From Ascaphus truei (lineage: Eukaryota > Chordata > Amphibia > Anura > Ascaphidae): DNA of 64,000 bases. The DNA lies in assembly GCA_036426205.1 (NCBI GenBank), contig CM071573.1, positions 45,475,664-45,539,663 of the forward strand, in the 5' to 3' direction. The notes below the pieces were generated by a model that saw only the letters and a program-made list of their open reading frames with translations, did not search any database and had not been told where the DNA came from. Position numbers and translations under genes: made by a program. This document shows, in pieces, positions 21,880 through 34,479 of this stretch (within the stretch, counting starts at the first letter, position 1; each line of letters starts with the position of its first letter).

Positions 21880-24584
21880 GTAAGTGACAAAGTGCATTAC
21901 TAACCTTCCTCTGTGCTTCTCTAATCAGAAGTAATGTGGTGCAGCTCATCAGCAGGAAAGGGGCTACGCTCTGGCTTCTCCATCAGCACAGCTTGTAATG
22001 TTTTGACGCGTATAAAGTTCCTGAATGTCTCTTTGCCCAGATGCTGATTCTTTTCAATACCAGTTGTTCTTACCCCAGGCATTCAAGAAGAACCCCAGTA
22101 GTTAATGACAGTACTAGTTAAGATCGGCCTGCGGATCAGAAATACATTTAATGTACAATATATAATGGGTAATTAAAGCTAAGAGGCAGCACAAACCGTT
22201 TTGAAAAACATTATTTTCTTGGGCCCCCAAAACTTATGGAGGAAAATTGTTAGTTTGTATATATTCCTGATTGATGTTCTTAGTAATGTCTCTGATGTAC
22301 TTTTTGGCAGTGATCCTTTTGCCTTGAATATAAGCATGTCCAATAATGTTTGCTGTTAAATGTTCCTTAATTGTGCCTGTTGGGGATGGACAGCAATACA
22401 TTATATATAAGGTTACAGAGACCCCCAAGTGTGGATTGTATGTTATCTTCCACATGTGCTATTTGACGGTTAACCCTTTTCCTGGGAAGGCTCTCTGCAG
22501 AGAAAGCAAAGTGTTAACAAGTAACATCTCAAATTGGTACTAGTGTATTTCCAGCTGAGTACACTGGAGCAGGGATTAAAAAACATGTTACACATGCCCT
22601 GATGTGCCCCAGCGTGCCGGAGCCCATCTGTTACCCCTTATATAGCTGATTTGTAGTCTTCATGCATAATAGAAACACTTTAGGAAAGTCTGGTAAAGGG
22701 AATTGTTGCATTCCTATTTTGCTTTTTATTGCTGTTACTAAACAGCCATGGAGTCGACAACAGTAAAGCCTGCAGCAATAGCCACAGTTAGAGAAGCAAG
22801 ACTGCAGTGTTGCCCAGAGGCTGCCTTAAAGCTCAGTCATGCTAGTGATAGCACTTAATCAACCAGTGTGAGTTTAGCTCTGCAAAATGTACTCTTGCTC
22901 CTATTCCCATAGCTGTTCCTCCAGAGAACAGGTGCACTGCACAGCAAGCTAGCTCCGGCTGTGCTCAAACCTGGAAGCCGTCTGCTAATTAAAGTGGTCA
23001 GGATTTGAACCAGAAGCCTGCCACGTAACAGTCAGAAAGCTGGTCGGTCTTATCCCATTGCGACTTCCCTATAATCTAAGGCAGGGATGCTCAATTCCTG
23101 TCCTCAAGCCCCCCCAACAGGTTAGGTTCTCAAGACACCCCAGCTTCAGCCCAGGTGGCTCAATCAGTCCCTGCTTCAGCACAGGTGGCTCATTCAGAGG
23201 CTCAGTTGAAGACTTCACCACTGTACTAAAGCAGGGATATCCTGAAAACCTGACCTGTTGATGGGGGGAGATGTTCAGAGCACCCCTAGTCTAAGGTATT
23301 CAACTGGCTAGTTCAACGTCTCTTTGATGACTTATTCCATTAACCCTTCACTGATGGCGCTGGAACAATGCGTCTATGTCCAGTTTTTGTGCGTGCAGCT
23401 GGTACAGGGAATTGTTCCATGTTTTATGCTTTCAGCCAGTAACATTATCACGAGGCCTCTGTCAGTATCTGGATTTGTACTTGTGTGTTTAATTAAAGAG
23501 TTGCTGTTTTCTAGTTTTGTATTATCAGTTATACACATTAACAGTTTAGTGGGTAAAAAAGGGACAAAGCTCTCCAATCGACACGGCACTGTACAGCCAC
23601 TCAAGTATATTCACGTACCTCATATTGGTGTTGAAGTCTTGGATACCCAATACATTAACCCTCTGATACAATTGCGTGTCAAGTCCCAAATGTTTAAAAA
23701 AAATATATATATATATATATGCGTTCACTGTATGGAAAAGGACAGGGTACAAATATACTTTGCAGCACCATAGGGATCTTACAATAGCATGGCTAGTAAA
23801 TATGTCCCCAAGTCACTATTCACAAACATGTTATGCAAATATTTACATCATTCACATACATTTAGCAGTCACCTTAACAACTGAAAAAGTGAAAGTAACT
23901 CAGGTTATATCTGTAATGGAAAGATGCTATATGGTAAGTTATTTATAAGGCAAGTAAATATGGGGTGCATTAACCTTGTAGTATAGATGTAGCAGACATT
24001 GTTACCCCTGTAAATACACGTTAACGCACAGTAACACATTAAATCACCTGTTATCTCCCTAACCATTGATTTCAATGGTATAGTTATATAACGTGGCACT
24101 ATTATATAACGCGGCGGTATTAACGCACAGATCGCGTTAACAGGTGCAACAACGTCTACTGTCACCTTTTTACCTCTTCAAAATGTAACCTTAAAACACA
24201 CATACCCTTTGGATTGTAATATTTTTGCCATACCAGGGGTCTCTCCGTGCCTGATTAATCCTAGTATAATGAACCTCTAAGCTTTCCCTGTCCTACAAAT
24301 GAATAACTTTGTTTGTAACCGTGCGTACTTCTGGCCTGTTCATGACATCCCCGCTACTCTGTAACTGACCTGGCAAGTAGCCATTTTGATTTCCTGTGAG
24401 TATATTGCAGTATCTCCAGAATGGGTGCGACTTGGAGTATTGTTTGCTTTTCATATTCCAAACCATCATCAGAGACTACTCTTTCAAGTCTTGGCTCTCA
24501 AACATGAACTTGTGTTGATGCCAGCATGCTTTTTTCCCCCAGTAGTCTCATGTGATTCACGTGTGTTTTTGTGTCTCTGTTCAG
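21880..24584 (+). other. Intron between membrane-proximal exons
   Basis: Contains the hairpin MITE at 23085-23290. It also has TTAACCCTTTTCCTGGGAAG near 22467 and TTAACCCTTCACTGATGGCG near 23339, which look like isolated piggyBac-like ends. 22985-23060, read on the minus strand, has tRNA-like order with the B-box-like GGTTCAAATCCTGACC and may be a SINE fragment. A short (TA)n is at 23700-23720. Confidence 0.4.
23085..23290. mobile_element. Hairpin MITE (GTGGCCAACTCCAGTCC family), copy 2, diverged
   Basis: Degraded ends (GATGCTCAATTCCTGTCCTC), but the core is kept: CAGGTGGCTCA twice, GCAGGGATATCCTGAAAACC and TGACCTGTTGATGG. Confidence 0.75.
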
Positions 24585-24716
24585 GCGACAGGTGTGAGCA
24601 GCAGACAGATTTTAGTGGCTGTCCTTCCTGGGTTACCAACATCCGCAGAACTCTTCATCCTGCCCTATCAGGAAGGTTCAGGAGAAGATAAAAGGAAGTC
24701 AGAAGATTTGGGACAG
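24585..24716 (+). CDS. SORCS3: SORCS3 exon, membrane-proximal region
   Basis: Exactly 44 codons, phase 0 at both ends (residues 187-230). Conserved L-V-A-V-L-P-G-L-P-T-S-A-E-L-F-I-L-P-Y is at 196-214. It is followed by an acidic and basic linker, E-G-S-G-E-D-K-R-K-S-E-D, which is the variable part in the family. The donor is GTAAGG. Because both ends are phase 0, skipping this exon would keep the frame. Confidence 0.95.
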
Positions 24717-27700
24717 GTAAGGTTTTCTACAAAACTGCTGGTAAAAGTAAACAGTGGAAGTGTCAGACCTTCAACATTTGATCAATATTGTGTAAGGTCC
24801 GTGAAGTGTCCTTGGAAATGCAGCCTATCCCTTATCGATAAGGAAAATAATGTCTAACTTCATGCTCACACTTGCTGGGATTTTTACATCTCCGTGTCTT
24901 ACATCCCCTGCATATTATTTTTAAACGCAGGTTATCATTTTGGAAACTTTAGTTAGATAGTTGAGTCCGTATTGATAACTCAACCATTTATTGTATAGAT
25001 TAAACTACCCATGTAGGATAACTCTGCAACACGAGGTTATTGTAAGGTACCTTCCAACCCCCAATGCTATAACAGCCCATGGATGAAGGCAAGGCGGTGT
25101 GGGACTAAATATTTACACTATCACGTATTACATTTTGTTTGTTTTTATTCTGCACACATACTTGACGTCTCCAATACTCTTCTAATAAAGTGGTCACATT
25201 TGGAACTTTTTCTAAATCCAGTATTGATCATTGTAACTTCAACATTGGTTAGTGTCTTCATTTCATTATAAATACTGTACATATGTACCAGCATCCTCAA
25301 TATAATACATTCACTAAGTACAGTATGTCTTTATTTTACATTGTGAATTGTCGACGTTGAGCTACCCCAAATAATGGGATCATCTGTTTTTAAAGAACAT
25401 AAACATTTACTATCCACTCATTTGTATTTCTGGACTCCCAATTTTGGAAATGAAACTGTAGGTATTGGCATCACTTAGATATGATGAGAATATCACCATA
25501 GTTCTTCTGCTGAATGTGTTTTCAAAGGTATATGCTGCACTTCCTATTGTTTGCTAATAGCAGTTTACAGACTAAACCTTTTTCCAATGGAACTGGTTAA
25601 AGCAATTGCTATAGTTTCCTTTTTTCAAAAGGGCTACAGACCCCATAGTGATCTGAGGCAGAAGTTGTTGTCTAGTAGTGAACCATTGTATCTGTATGGA
25701 ACAGTGTCCCCTAAACTAATAGGACATAGTTCAGTGTTTACAATTAGAGTTGACAAATAATTGGTAGCTTTCACTTGCTGTCCTTAAGATTACACAGTAG
25801 CCATCCTTTGTGGGTGTCTGGCAGACACAATGGACCACTGGCCTTTTGTAACTGTGCATTTTCATTTTGGCAATGAGATGTTGCCTCTCTACTCTTTCAT
25901 CTTGACTTGATACTATTTTCATGGACATGGTTCCTATCTGGCATGAATAACAGGCAAATGAAGCAGTTTCAATGATTATTAACCCTGCTCCCGCTTATAA
26001 ATTGGATAGGAAGACAGTGCACACATTCATGAGTTTATAACTAAGCCGGCTCCCCTCTGGCTCTCGCCTGCATATTACATTCCTGAGAAATCTTTTTTTT
26101 ATGTAATCCCAAAGTCTCCATGGTCATAAAGCAAAAGAACACTCAGGAAGCATCATCAACCTCTCCTAGAGAAAGAGAGATGCAGAGGTAGAAGAATCTG
26201 AAGGTGCAGTTCCACTGTCAGTTCAAATAAATCATTTTTACATTTCAATCTTCATCGTTCATGGACATTTTAAAGTCATTTTGCATCTGGAGAAATAATC
26301 ATATAAAATAGTTTATTGGACATACAGTAGTATGCATTAGAATGTAATGTGTGCATTATTTAACATGCTAACTGTCCCCTAACGAAACCGACATGTATTG
26401 TACATTCAGTTATATTAGTCTCTTTTTGGAGTTTGACTTTCAGACGTGACTTTTATTATCAAACAAATGAACAAATAGAATAGGAGGAGTTGCATGTCAG
26501 AGTGCTTTCATTACATCTCAACTCAACATGTTACTAAATTGGACTCAGGGTATCACTTATAATGCACCTCCTTGTTCCTGTAAATACAAAGAAGGAGACA
26601 TTGATCTTATCAGACAACTAATTCTCAAGGCAATTCAAACTAGTTGAAGTATTTTTGTGCATGTGAATTAAAATGTTATGTTAGAAAGTACAAGATCACA
26701 GACAGACGCTGAAATATATTACACAAGAACAGGCCCGGACCAATCAGCCAGCGATCAATTGATTTATTCACTTGTTTGGAACAAAACTGTTCACCGCGAC
26801 TCCGAGCTGCAACAGGGGGGAACAATCATCTGGGCCCTGATGGCTGAGGGGCCGATCTTCTCCCCGCCCCCCTGCCCCATCACCCCATTCCCCCCTCACT
26901 GCGCTGAACAAGCTGTCAGCACCCCTCCCCACTCATTTACTTGGGGCCCTGGGTCATACTTGTGTCTCAGGTCCCATATACTGTAAGCTGGTTCTGAGAC
27001 TTTATACGTGTAAGCACATAGACAATACAAAAGTACAGCAGAGAACAGCATCGGGCATACATGTGAGTATAAAAGGGATCTTTCCCAGCAAGAGGGTACA
27101 GTCAAAATAAGTGAAGGATCCTTGAAAAATTCAATACATTTCTTTTAACAGGGAATTTTTCCTTAAAATTGGGCATAAGCTATGCCTGAAATAAAACACG
27201 CTAACCTTTGAGTCAATTTGTTATACTTTAATATCTTTGACCCAGCTCCTGAATAATAATAAATTCCAAATGCACTAGCGATGCAGGTGCAGGATTGTGG
27301 TTTAGTGCCTCTGAGGACCTGTTCTGTACATATCACTTAGAGTATAAACGCTGAGTTAGCTTGGCCAGTTTCACTCCCCAGTAACGACTGACCTAAATCA
27401 GATATATGTGTCTATCACTAATCTCAGGTATATTAATCTTTCTCGCTAATTACCTGCTACTGTTCATTTCATGTTCTTGGTGAAAAATGAGATCTGAACC
27501 ATTCTCTCTCTTCCTGGATTATTTCTGCACATGACAACATGTTTAATGCCATAGATGAAGTAGAGTCAGGAACCAAAAATAATCCTGAGCTCTAATTATT
27601 TTTATAGGGCCTCTCCTGAGATGGAAGATCAGACGTATACGGTGTATTTAATTTCCACTGTTTAATTGCTCAAGCAACTGTGGGTATCACACGGAGCGTT

Positions 27701-28769
27701 AACCTCTTGCAAGATGTTAATGTCCTAATTCTTCCTTTACATTTGGTGTATGCTTTCCTAGAATAAAATCAAGTCATATTATTATCGAAATCACGTATAA
27801 ATCCATAGCGTTGTATAATCAATCAGTATATGTTTTTTTTTAGTGGGATCAAAATCCTGAAGTAATTGATTTGTGTACATCTCACATCCTACTTCTTGCT
27901 ATTATTAACTCAATTTGCTGATTTCTTAACTGAGCAATAAATATGAAAGCGTTAGTGCGGAGAATGATGAAGCTGTGTAGGCTGATATATTGGGGGACAT
28001 ATTTCACACACGCAGAAATTCCCAAACTGTGCTTTTGCATGATCTGGACGTGTAACAGCACATACGTTATATTACAGTAAATGCAGTTCACTGCCTGATA
28101 ACTTTATCATATACAACTCCCTACAATTAATTTCCTTCTTTTTATCCTTCCCATATATATAACTGCTATTTACTGTATATTATCCCCCATTCGTTACATT
28201 AATTCATTGAAGTCCATTCCTGCAGCTGTATTTTGTTGCGTTAAAATTCTAAAATAGCTGTACAGGAAATGAGATTTTTTTTGAGTGTCAAATCTTAATC
28301 AGTGTTAGAGTGGTGCTTTTTAATAAGGTAGATACTCATACTAAACATTTATTTGTGCGACGTTCGATGTGCCTTACGTTTAGAAAAATGTTACTGCATT
28401 TTGCAATTCTATGCTCAAAAGTGTCAAGTAAATCCATCTCACACAGACTGTCCTATTGCCTCCATGGGTATTCTCTGTCAAGTCATCAGGAGGATATGTA
28501 CAAAGCATCACTGGAAGTGATTGAGTCATAAAATAGAGAGCAAGTTAGCGCATTTCATGTGCTAATGTATAAATCCAATTTGTATGTGTTGTGCGGTGTT
28601 GTGTGGTATTATTCATTACCCTCTGATTCTCAGTGGGGCTGAAGCTGAATGCTATTATATATCTCTTGCTTGCCATATGAACCAACCAGATAAAACTCAT
28701 GTTAATGTTCTCTTTCTATAGGACCTGCATCAAATATGTCAGACAGTTCAGTTTAATGGGAAATACTGG
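24717..28769 (+). other. Start of the 13.7-kb intron, little repeat content
   Basis: No gene or bounded element was recognised. 26090-26300 and 27430-27980 are unique-looking, AT-rich, with homeodomain-type TAATTA/CTAATTA words. They could be conserved non-coding DNA, but this is inference only. Confidence 0.35.
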
Positions 28770-28774
28770 TATTA

Positions 28775-29107
28775 CAGGCATACCCCACATTAACGTACGC
28801 AATGGGACCGGAGCATGTATGTAAAGTGAAAATGTACTTAAAGTGAAGCACTACCTTTTTTCCCACTTATCGATGCATGTACTGTACTGCAATCATCATA
28901 TACGTGCATAACTGATGTAAATAACGCATGTGTAACAGGCTCTATAGTCTCCCCGCTTGCGCACAGCTTCAGTACAGGTAGGGAGTCGGTATTGCTGCTC
29001 AGGACGTGCTGACAGGCGCATACGCGAGCTGCCATTTGCCTATTGGTTGATATGTCCTTACTCGCGAGTGTACTTAAAGTGAGGGCCCTTAAAGCGGGGT
29101 ATGCCTG
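28775..29107. mobile_element. DNA transposon, TACAGGCATACCCC family, with perfect TATTA duplication
   Basis: 333 bp between TATTA at 28770-28774 and 29108-29112. Inward ends CAGGCATACCCCACATTAA and CAGGCATACCCCGCTTTAAG. Subterminal CTTAAAGTGA words are inverted on each side. No coding capacity. I recall this family from amphibian genomes, but not its superfamily name. The perfect duplication and nearly identical ends suggest it is fairly young. Confidence 0.75.
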
Positions 29108-29384
29108 TATTAGACTTTGGAAACGTTTGTTTACCTATGTGGTATTCAAATACCAGTTGTAATTGGGTAGTCATAAGCCCTAACAATACTATGTACAGTA
29201 GATACCTTGAAAGATAGTTAAATACAATCTTATAGTGAAAAAGTGAATAAGCGCTTCTACAGTTATAAAATACAACATGCAATAGTCCAAATAGTATCTG
29301 AGTGGAAGTTCCAAAGTCCTTGAAGTTCAAAGGCAGCCAAACCGGCCCAGCTGGCGTTCTCCAAAACCAGAAAGGACTTGGATA

Positions 29385-30230
29385 TGCAAATGACCTATAT
29401 GGCGTCAATGATGACAATCATTAAAAAGAGTCTATTAAGCCAACCAAACCCTTAGATGATTCCAGGTGTAATTCGCCAATTTCTAATGTCCAAATGTTTC
29501 TTGTCTTGGTCTCACCCAATCATGAAGATATGTGGATGACAAAAGAAAAAACATGCAAAGCACCAATGATGCATTACTTTTGACGTTTATGGAGATAACT
29601 GTAATCTGGATTAAACAAATGCTGACCAGTGCACTGTGGCATTAGAAAAACTCCCAGAGGATACAATTTATTCAAATATAAAATACAATAAAATGCTAAA
29701 TTGGTGCTTTGCATGTTTTTTCTTTTATCATCCATATATCTTCATGATTGGGTGAGACCAAGACAAGAAACATTTGGACACTAGAAATTGGCGAATTACA
29801 CCTAGAATCATCTAAGACACGGGAGCGCAATCTTTTTTCCCTGTGCCGGCTGTCCTCCTCTCAGCGCGCTCCCTTCATCCTCCTTACCTTGGTTCCCAGC
29901 GTCTGGGCGTCATGATGTCACGTTGCCATAGTAACGCGAAGTCACATGACCCTGCGGCATCAAATGACGCCACGTTGTCATAATGACGCGACTCCAGATG
30001 CCGGCTGAATCACGGTAAGTAAGGTTTAAAGAGGCCTTCGCCGCTTCCCTGGCACTTAAGTGCCTTCGGGAAGCACGCTGGGCCTCTGTAAACCCCACAC
30101 CCCTCGCAGTTAATCTCGTGCCCCCCCAGTTTGCGCACCGCTGATCTAAGGGTTTGGTTGTCTTAATAGACTCTTTTTTTATGATTGTCATCATTGGTGC
30201 CATATAGGTCAGTTGCATATCTAAATACAA
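29385..30230. repeat. Long inverted repeat interrupted by a hAT element
   Basis: The left arm 29385-29570 pairs with a right arm split into 29697-29817 and 30144-30225. Shared words: GGTGTAATTCGCCAATTTCT, CCAAATGTTTCTTGTCTTGG and CAATGATGACAATCAT, in opposite orientation in the two arms. Joined, the arms match over about 180 bp with few differences. The right arm was broken by the element at 29818-30143. Confidence 0.85.
29818..30143 (-). mobile_element. hAT MITE inserted in an inverted-repeat arm
   Basis: 326 bp between ATCTAAGA (29810-29817) and ATCTAAGG (30144-30151): an 8-bp duplication with one change, as for hAT. Inward ends CACGGGAGCGCAATCTTTT and CAGCGGTGCGCAAACTGGGG. Removing the element and one copy of the duplication restores the palindrome, which confirms both the boundaries and the order of events. 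Confidence 0.85.
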
Positions 30231-32235
30231 TCTTAGTGTGTTAACACAGCAAACAGATCAGTCATATAATATAAAATAATAAAAAGTTTTGTAAAGTCCT
30301 GAAAAAATTGCAGCCCAAGGTGTTTAAAGGCTATTCCAAGTCCCTTTGATGATATGATGAAAAAGAAAGTCTTGTGGCGCGTACATCCAGGGAAGAACAG
30401 GAAGAAAAAAAAAGGAAGAAGATGAAAAAAGAAAAATAGTGTTCCCCCCGTCGGGAGTATGGAGGAGAATCACAGCCGCACAACGTCTCTACTGTCTGCC
30501 AGTCATTGGCTGTCGGCCGGAGCATCCCAGTGCCTCCGCTGTGCCTCAGACTGGCTATCAATTGTTTAGTTGGAGTGTCCCGGCATCTCCACTGTTCCTG
30601 TGCTGTGTGTCTCACAGTGCATGTTACCAAACCTCTCCGTGTCCCTCTACTCAGGGACTGAAAAGCACGGTGACCTCACATTCAATCCCAAAGCGTTTCG
30701 CCAGTGGGCTTCCTCAGGGGTGTAACATTAAACATAACATTAAAAGTAGATGGGTGAACTTGTCAATTCACCTTGGGAATTTTACAGTGAATTATTTTCC
30801 ACAAAATGTATCCAAAAGCGGGGAAAAAAAAATATATATATATATATTTTGTTTGCAAGGACACTCCATTTAAAAAAAAGAAAGTTGCTTATGAGAACAT
30901 TTCACTACATTTTAGGAAATGTACGGTTTTCAGTAGGGAAATTCACTTTTGGCCACTTCGAATGAATGTGAATTTTTATTAATAAGAGAAAATTATTTAT
31001 AAGAAATAAATCATGTTGTTTTTTCCTTAAACTCTAAATCGAATTATACACGATAGGTCTCATGGGTGCTAAAATAGGTGAGTTACATGAGCACTCATTT
31101 CTTTTCCCTGTGGATTTGATTCAGCAGATGGATAGATGGTTTGTACCCAAACACAAATAAAAATCATATTTGTTTGTATGTTTGTATAATCACATTTGAC
31201 ATATTCTTTGCAAGTTCCCAGATGAGCATCGTATTACGCAGATGGTATAACGCGCCACTATGCTTCATTGTTTCGCACAGCTGTGCAGCAGTCTTGCCAT
31301 GCTCTGCTTCTGCATTTTACTCTGTCACTTTACTAAATGTTTGCTGAACATTTACAACGGTTCCTAAACCTCTCCTCTGGTACCGGTCCGGTGTGGCTGG
31401 AGATGGGAACCACTGCACTATGGGGACATTGCATTTAATCATTGTCGGAGTTGGCTGGACAATGTAGATCAGAAGTGGCCAACTGCAGTATTCAAAGGCC
31501 ACCAACTGGTCAGTTTTTCAGGATAAATACTGTATTAATAAAACCTTAGTTTTTAGTTGTATTGCAAGTGGTACCGAGGTTCCTGAATATAAAAAATATT
31601 CAGTTTAAAACATAAAGAAATGAAATATAAAAATTATTCACAATTGTACAAATAATGCCGAAAAATACCAAACTTTTGTCCCGTATACCCAAAACCTTGT
31701 TCAAGCTTGAACAGTAAACCTTAAAAATAGTTAACACATAACAAAACTTACATAACAATCAGAGCAATCAATTTCCCACAAATTAGTTGATGAACGCAAT
31801 TTATTGGCACGTGAGGAATATATTCCTAATCAAAGGCTTTGCTGAAGTTGAAGTTGCTTTGTGTATTAGGCACTATGGCCCAGATTTAAAAACTATTGAA
31901 ACAAGAAAAAATGTTGATCTCCACTATGCTTCTCTGATTGGGATTTATTGTACCCACTTCCCTGATTGCAGGGAGATAGACCCTCACAGCTCAAACTGGT
32001 TTGAAATTTCACCCTATAAAGGTGTTATTACAGCAATATGGGGTTACTCCGTGATGTTGAAGCATAGTAAATAAGCATTAATTTAAAATCTGATGTCAGA
32101 ATGAATGAAGTCACATTTAAAGTCCTCAAAGTTGCAGTCACATGTAGAAAATTATATTGAAGTTTAAATAATTAAATTCTCTTCCATTAACATTTTTAAT
32201 TGTATGTATATTTAATATTAAGAAAAGTCTGAGAA
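30231..32235 (+). other. Intron sequence with repeat fragments
   Basis: 30440-30735 is GC-richer and ends with AAAGCGTTTCGCCAGTGGGC and TTCCTCAGGGG, a motif shared with several hairpin repeats in the window. 30830-30846 is a short (TA)n. 31540-32230 is AT-rich with no recognised content. Confidence 0.35.
31470..31530. mobile_element. Hairpin MITE (GTGGCCAACTCCAGTCC family), fragment
   Basis: One end only: AGTGGCCAACTGCAGTATTC, AGGCCACCAACTGGTCAG, TTTTTCAGGATA. Confidence 0.65.
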
Positions 32236-32236
32236 T

Positions 32237-32613
32237 AGGGTTGCCAGGCGGCTTCTCCAAAAATACAGGACATAATGATGAAAGGTGTGACGTGAGGCCT
32301 GACACACACCTCTCTCGACTCCTGCTATTTCCTCCTCTCCTTGGCCTCACCCCTAAGCTCCTGACACCTCCTCCTGATTTGCTGCATTACCCAGCAGAAG
32401 CCAATCAGGATGGAGGAAGCTACCCAATCCCCTAGAAACAGCCCTGCTCTTTCCCTGCTCCGGGAAATCCCGCAGCCCCCCAAGCCGGTCGGGTCACTAT
32501 GCCCACAGAGGTAATACCGGACTTATACATGTGCAATATTACTTCTAGCTTTTTACTGGACAGTATCCAAATACAGGACTGTCTGGTTCAATACCGGACA
32601 CCTGGCAACCCTA
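32237..32613. mobile_element. hAT-like MITE, TAGGGTTGCCAGG ends
   Basis: 377 bp. The left end TAGGGTTGCCAGGCGGC pairs with the inverse at the right (TAGGGTTGCCAGGTGTCC). Flanking 8-mers TCTGAGAA and TCTGGGTA agree at six of eight bases, fitting an aged hAT duplication. No coding capacity. Confidence 0.65.
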
Positions 32614-33189
32614 TCTGGGTAACGCCCTAGCATATACTAACCTGATGCAACTCTGGACAAAAACTGTTCCAAAAATAAATCCCATTAGTGTAGTTTTTAC
32701 TACCCAAAAAGGCACCATTTTTTTCTGAAGAAAGTATTGATAAATATTCCAATTACTGCAAGGAACACATATGTTGTGGCATAGATCAGAAGGGAGGAAG
32801 AGAGTTGGGTGCTCCAAGCTATGCAGGCCCCAGGTGAATGTTAGGCACACTACAGCTGAGTCAGGGCAGAAGGAGGAAGGGTATTAGGGTTGCTAGTAGG
32901 GTGGTTCTTGGCTTATGGGGTTGCTTATTAGGGTTGCTAGTATGGTTGTTCTTGGCTTACCAGTTGGCATTCCCTTCAACTGAAAGGGGGATTGGTGATC
33001 TGAATGGGTGTAAGGGTGAGGCCTTATGTGAAGCCTGTTCCAGTTGGGAAGAGGAGCCAGCCTTTAGGGTAGAGAACCTGGCAGGTCCATCAAAGGAGGA
33101 GAGAGACTGTATTCGATGGCTCTCAAGGCAGTGCAGGACAATGGTGCCAGCGGGACAGTTTGGGCAGTTTACAGTGGCACATTAGTAGG

Positions 33190-34479
33190 GGAATTACTAT
33201 CCTTTTTATGGATTTGTTTACCTGTTTAATTCAGCATTATAGAAGTGCTTCTGCACCCTTGTAGTGGGGGGAGGGGGTGAATTAGGACATTGAGCTCAGC
33301 GGGACTGTCCAATTTAAGGGGTCTTCAGAAGTGACAAGAGGATCTCCTGCTGGGGTAGCCTTTGCCTGGAGTTGGTTTCACCACCTCCTACAGGTGCTTC
33401 CTGAATGGGTTTTTGCAGATTGAAAGTCTCGGGCATTGGCCCAAAGCAGCGACATGCCTGGGAATTCTGATTATGCAGGCATAGAATTAGGGGATGGTTT
33501 TAAACCTGCAGACATGAGCTTTAAGGATGCATACACGTGTCTGGCAAGCACACTAGGGTTGCATCTTTTGTTAGAGGTAAATTAGAAGATTTGCAATAGG
33601 GCATTCACTGAGATTTTATCATTGGAGGCAAAAAAAGAAGCCTTTTTTATTGTGGCGAAAAGACACTGTAGCGTTGTTTTTTCTCGTTTAAGGATTTGGA
33701 CATGGTTGGTTTTGTGCACATAAGATGGTATGACCTGTTGTTACTATAATGAGTGCAAATTTGGATGGACTGGTGGCACTGGGGCTAATTGAAGTCAGTT
33801 ACACAGCCCTGATTTCAGTAGCAGCTAGTTCTTTGTGAGTGGTAAATCCCTTCCAGATGGTGGTCTGTACATTTTGAAGCCCAGGATTGGGCTGTGGCAA
33901 ATAAGGAAGCCACATACACATTGCAGGGGATAGTAAGGATGCACCCTTGTGCAATGTCATTTTAGAAATTAGAGGGGCCAGTGGGCTAGGTGATTCATTG
34001 CTCATTATATTTGCCCCAGTGGTGTGTTTTTGGCATTGGATTGTGTGTAACGGGAACTCTGACAGGGTGGATGGAGACTAAGGGGGATATTCTAGAAGGT
34101 GCAAGTTTGTCCTTTGAAAACCACGTGGTTTGACAAGATCATAAGTTGCAGAATAACATTTGACAACTAGTCATATTCTGTATCTGATTATTGCATTGTT
34201 TACATCACGTATGATCAGCCACAGTATATTATGCAGCCATTGAAGCGAGCATGTGTCAGTGCTGTTGGGTGTGAGGGAGAGAGAGACTGAACTTTGCAGT
34301 TTGCAAGTAGTTAACTTTTTGGTGCAATTTTTATTGTGATTTCTGAAAGTTTTCTTTTTTTTTCTTCTATTTTCTCCTTGTGTTATTGTGAGTGTGAAAA
34401 TGTACTGTTGGACTGTGTATTTCTACGTGTTGTTAGTGAGTTTTTTTTTCTAATTGTTGCCTGTGTTTTGTTTGGGGTG
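33190..34479 (+). other. Intron sequence flanking the dead transposon gene
   Basis: Probably 5' part of the same transposon or its flank. 33830-33900 (TACATTTTGAAGCCCAGGAT) is repeated in direct orientation at 37870-37910 (TACATTTTGTAGCCCAGGAT), about 4 kb apart on either side of the Myb-like remnant. No exon was recognised. Confidence 0.35.

Noticed and set aside
22985..23060. A tRNA gene on the minus strand
   Set aside because: A B-box-like GGTTCAAATCC is present, but stems do not pair properly and there is no acceptor arm; more like a SINE fragment.
32838..33185. A 115-codon open frame with an apparent N-terminal hydrophobic segment
   Set aside because: The hydrophobic segment comes from a local imperfect repeat (GGGTTGCTAGTAGGGTGGTT and similar). 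No homology seen.
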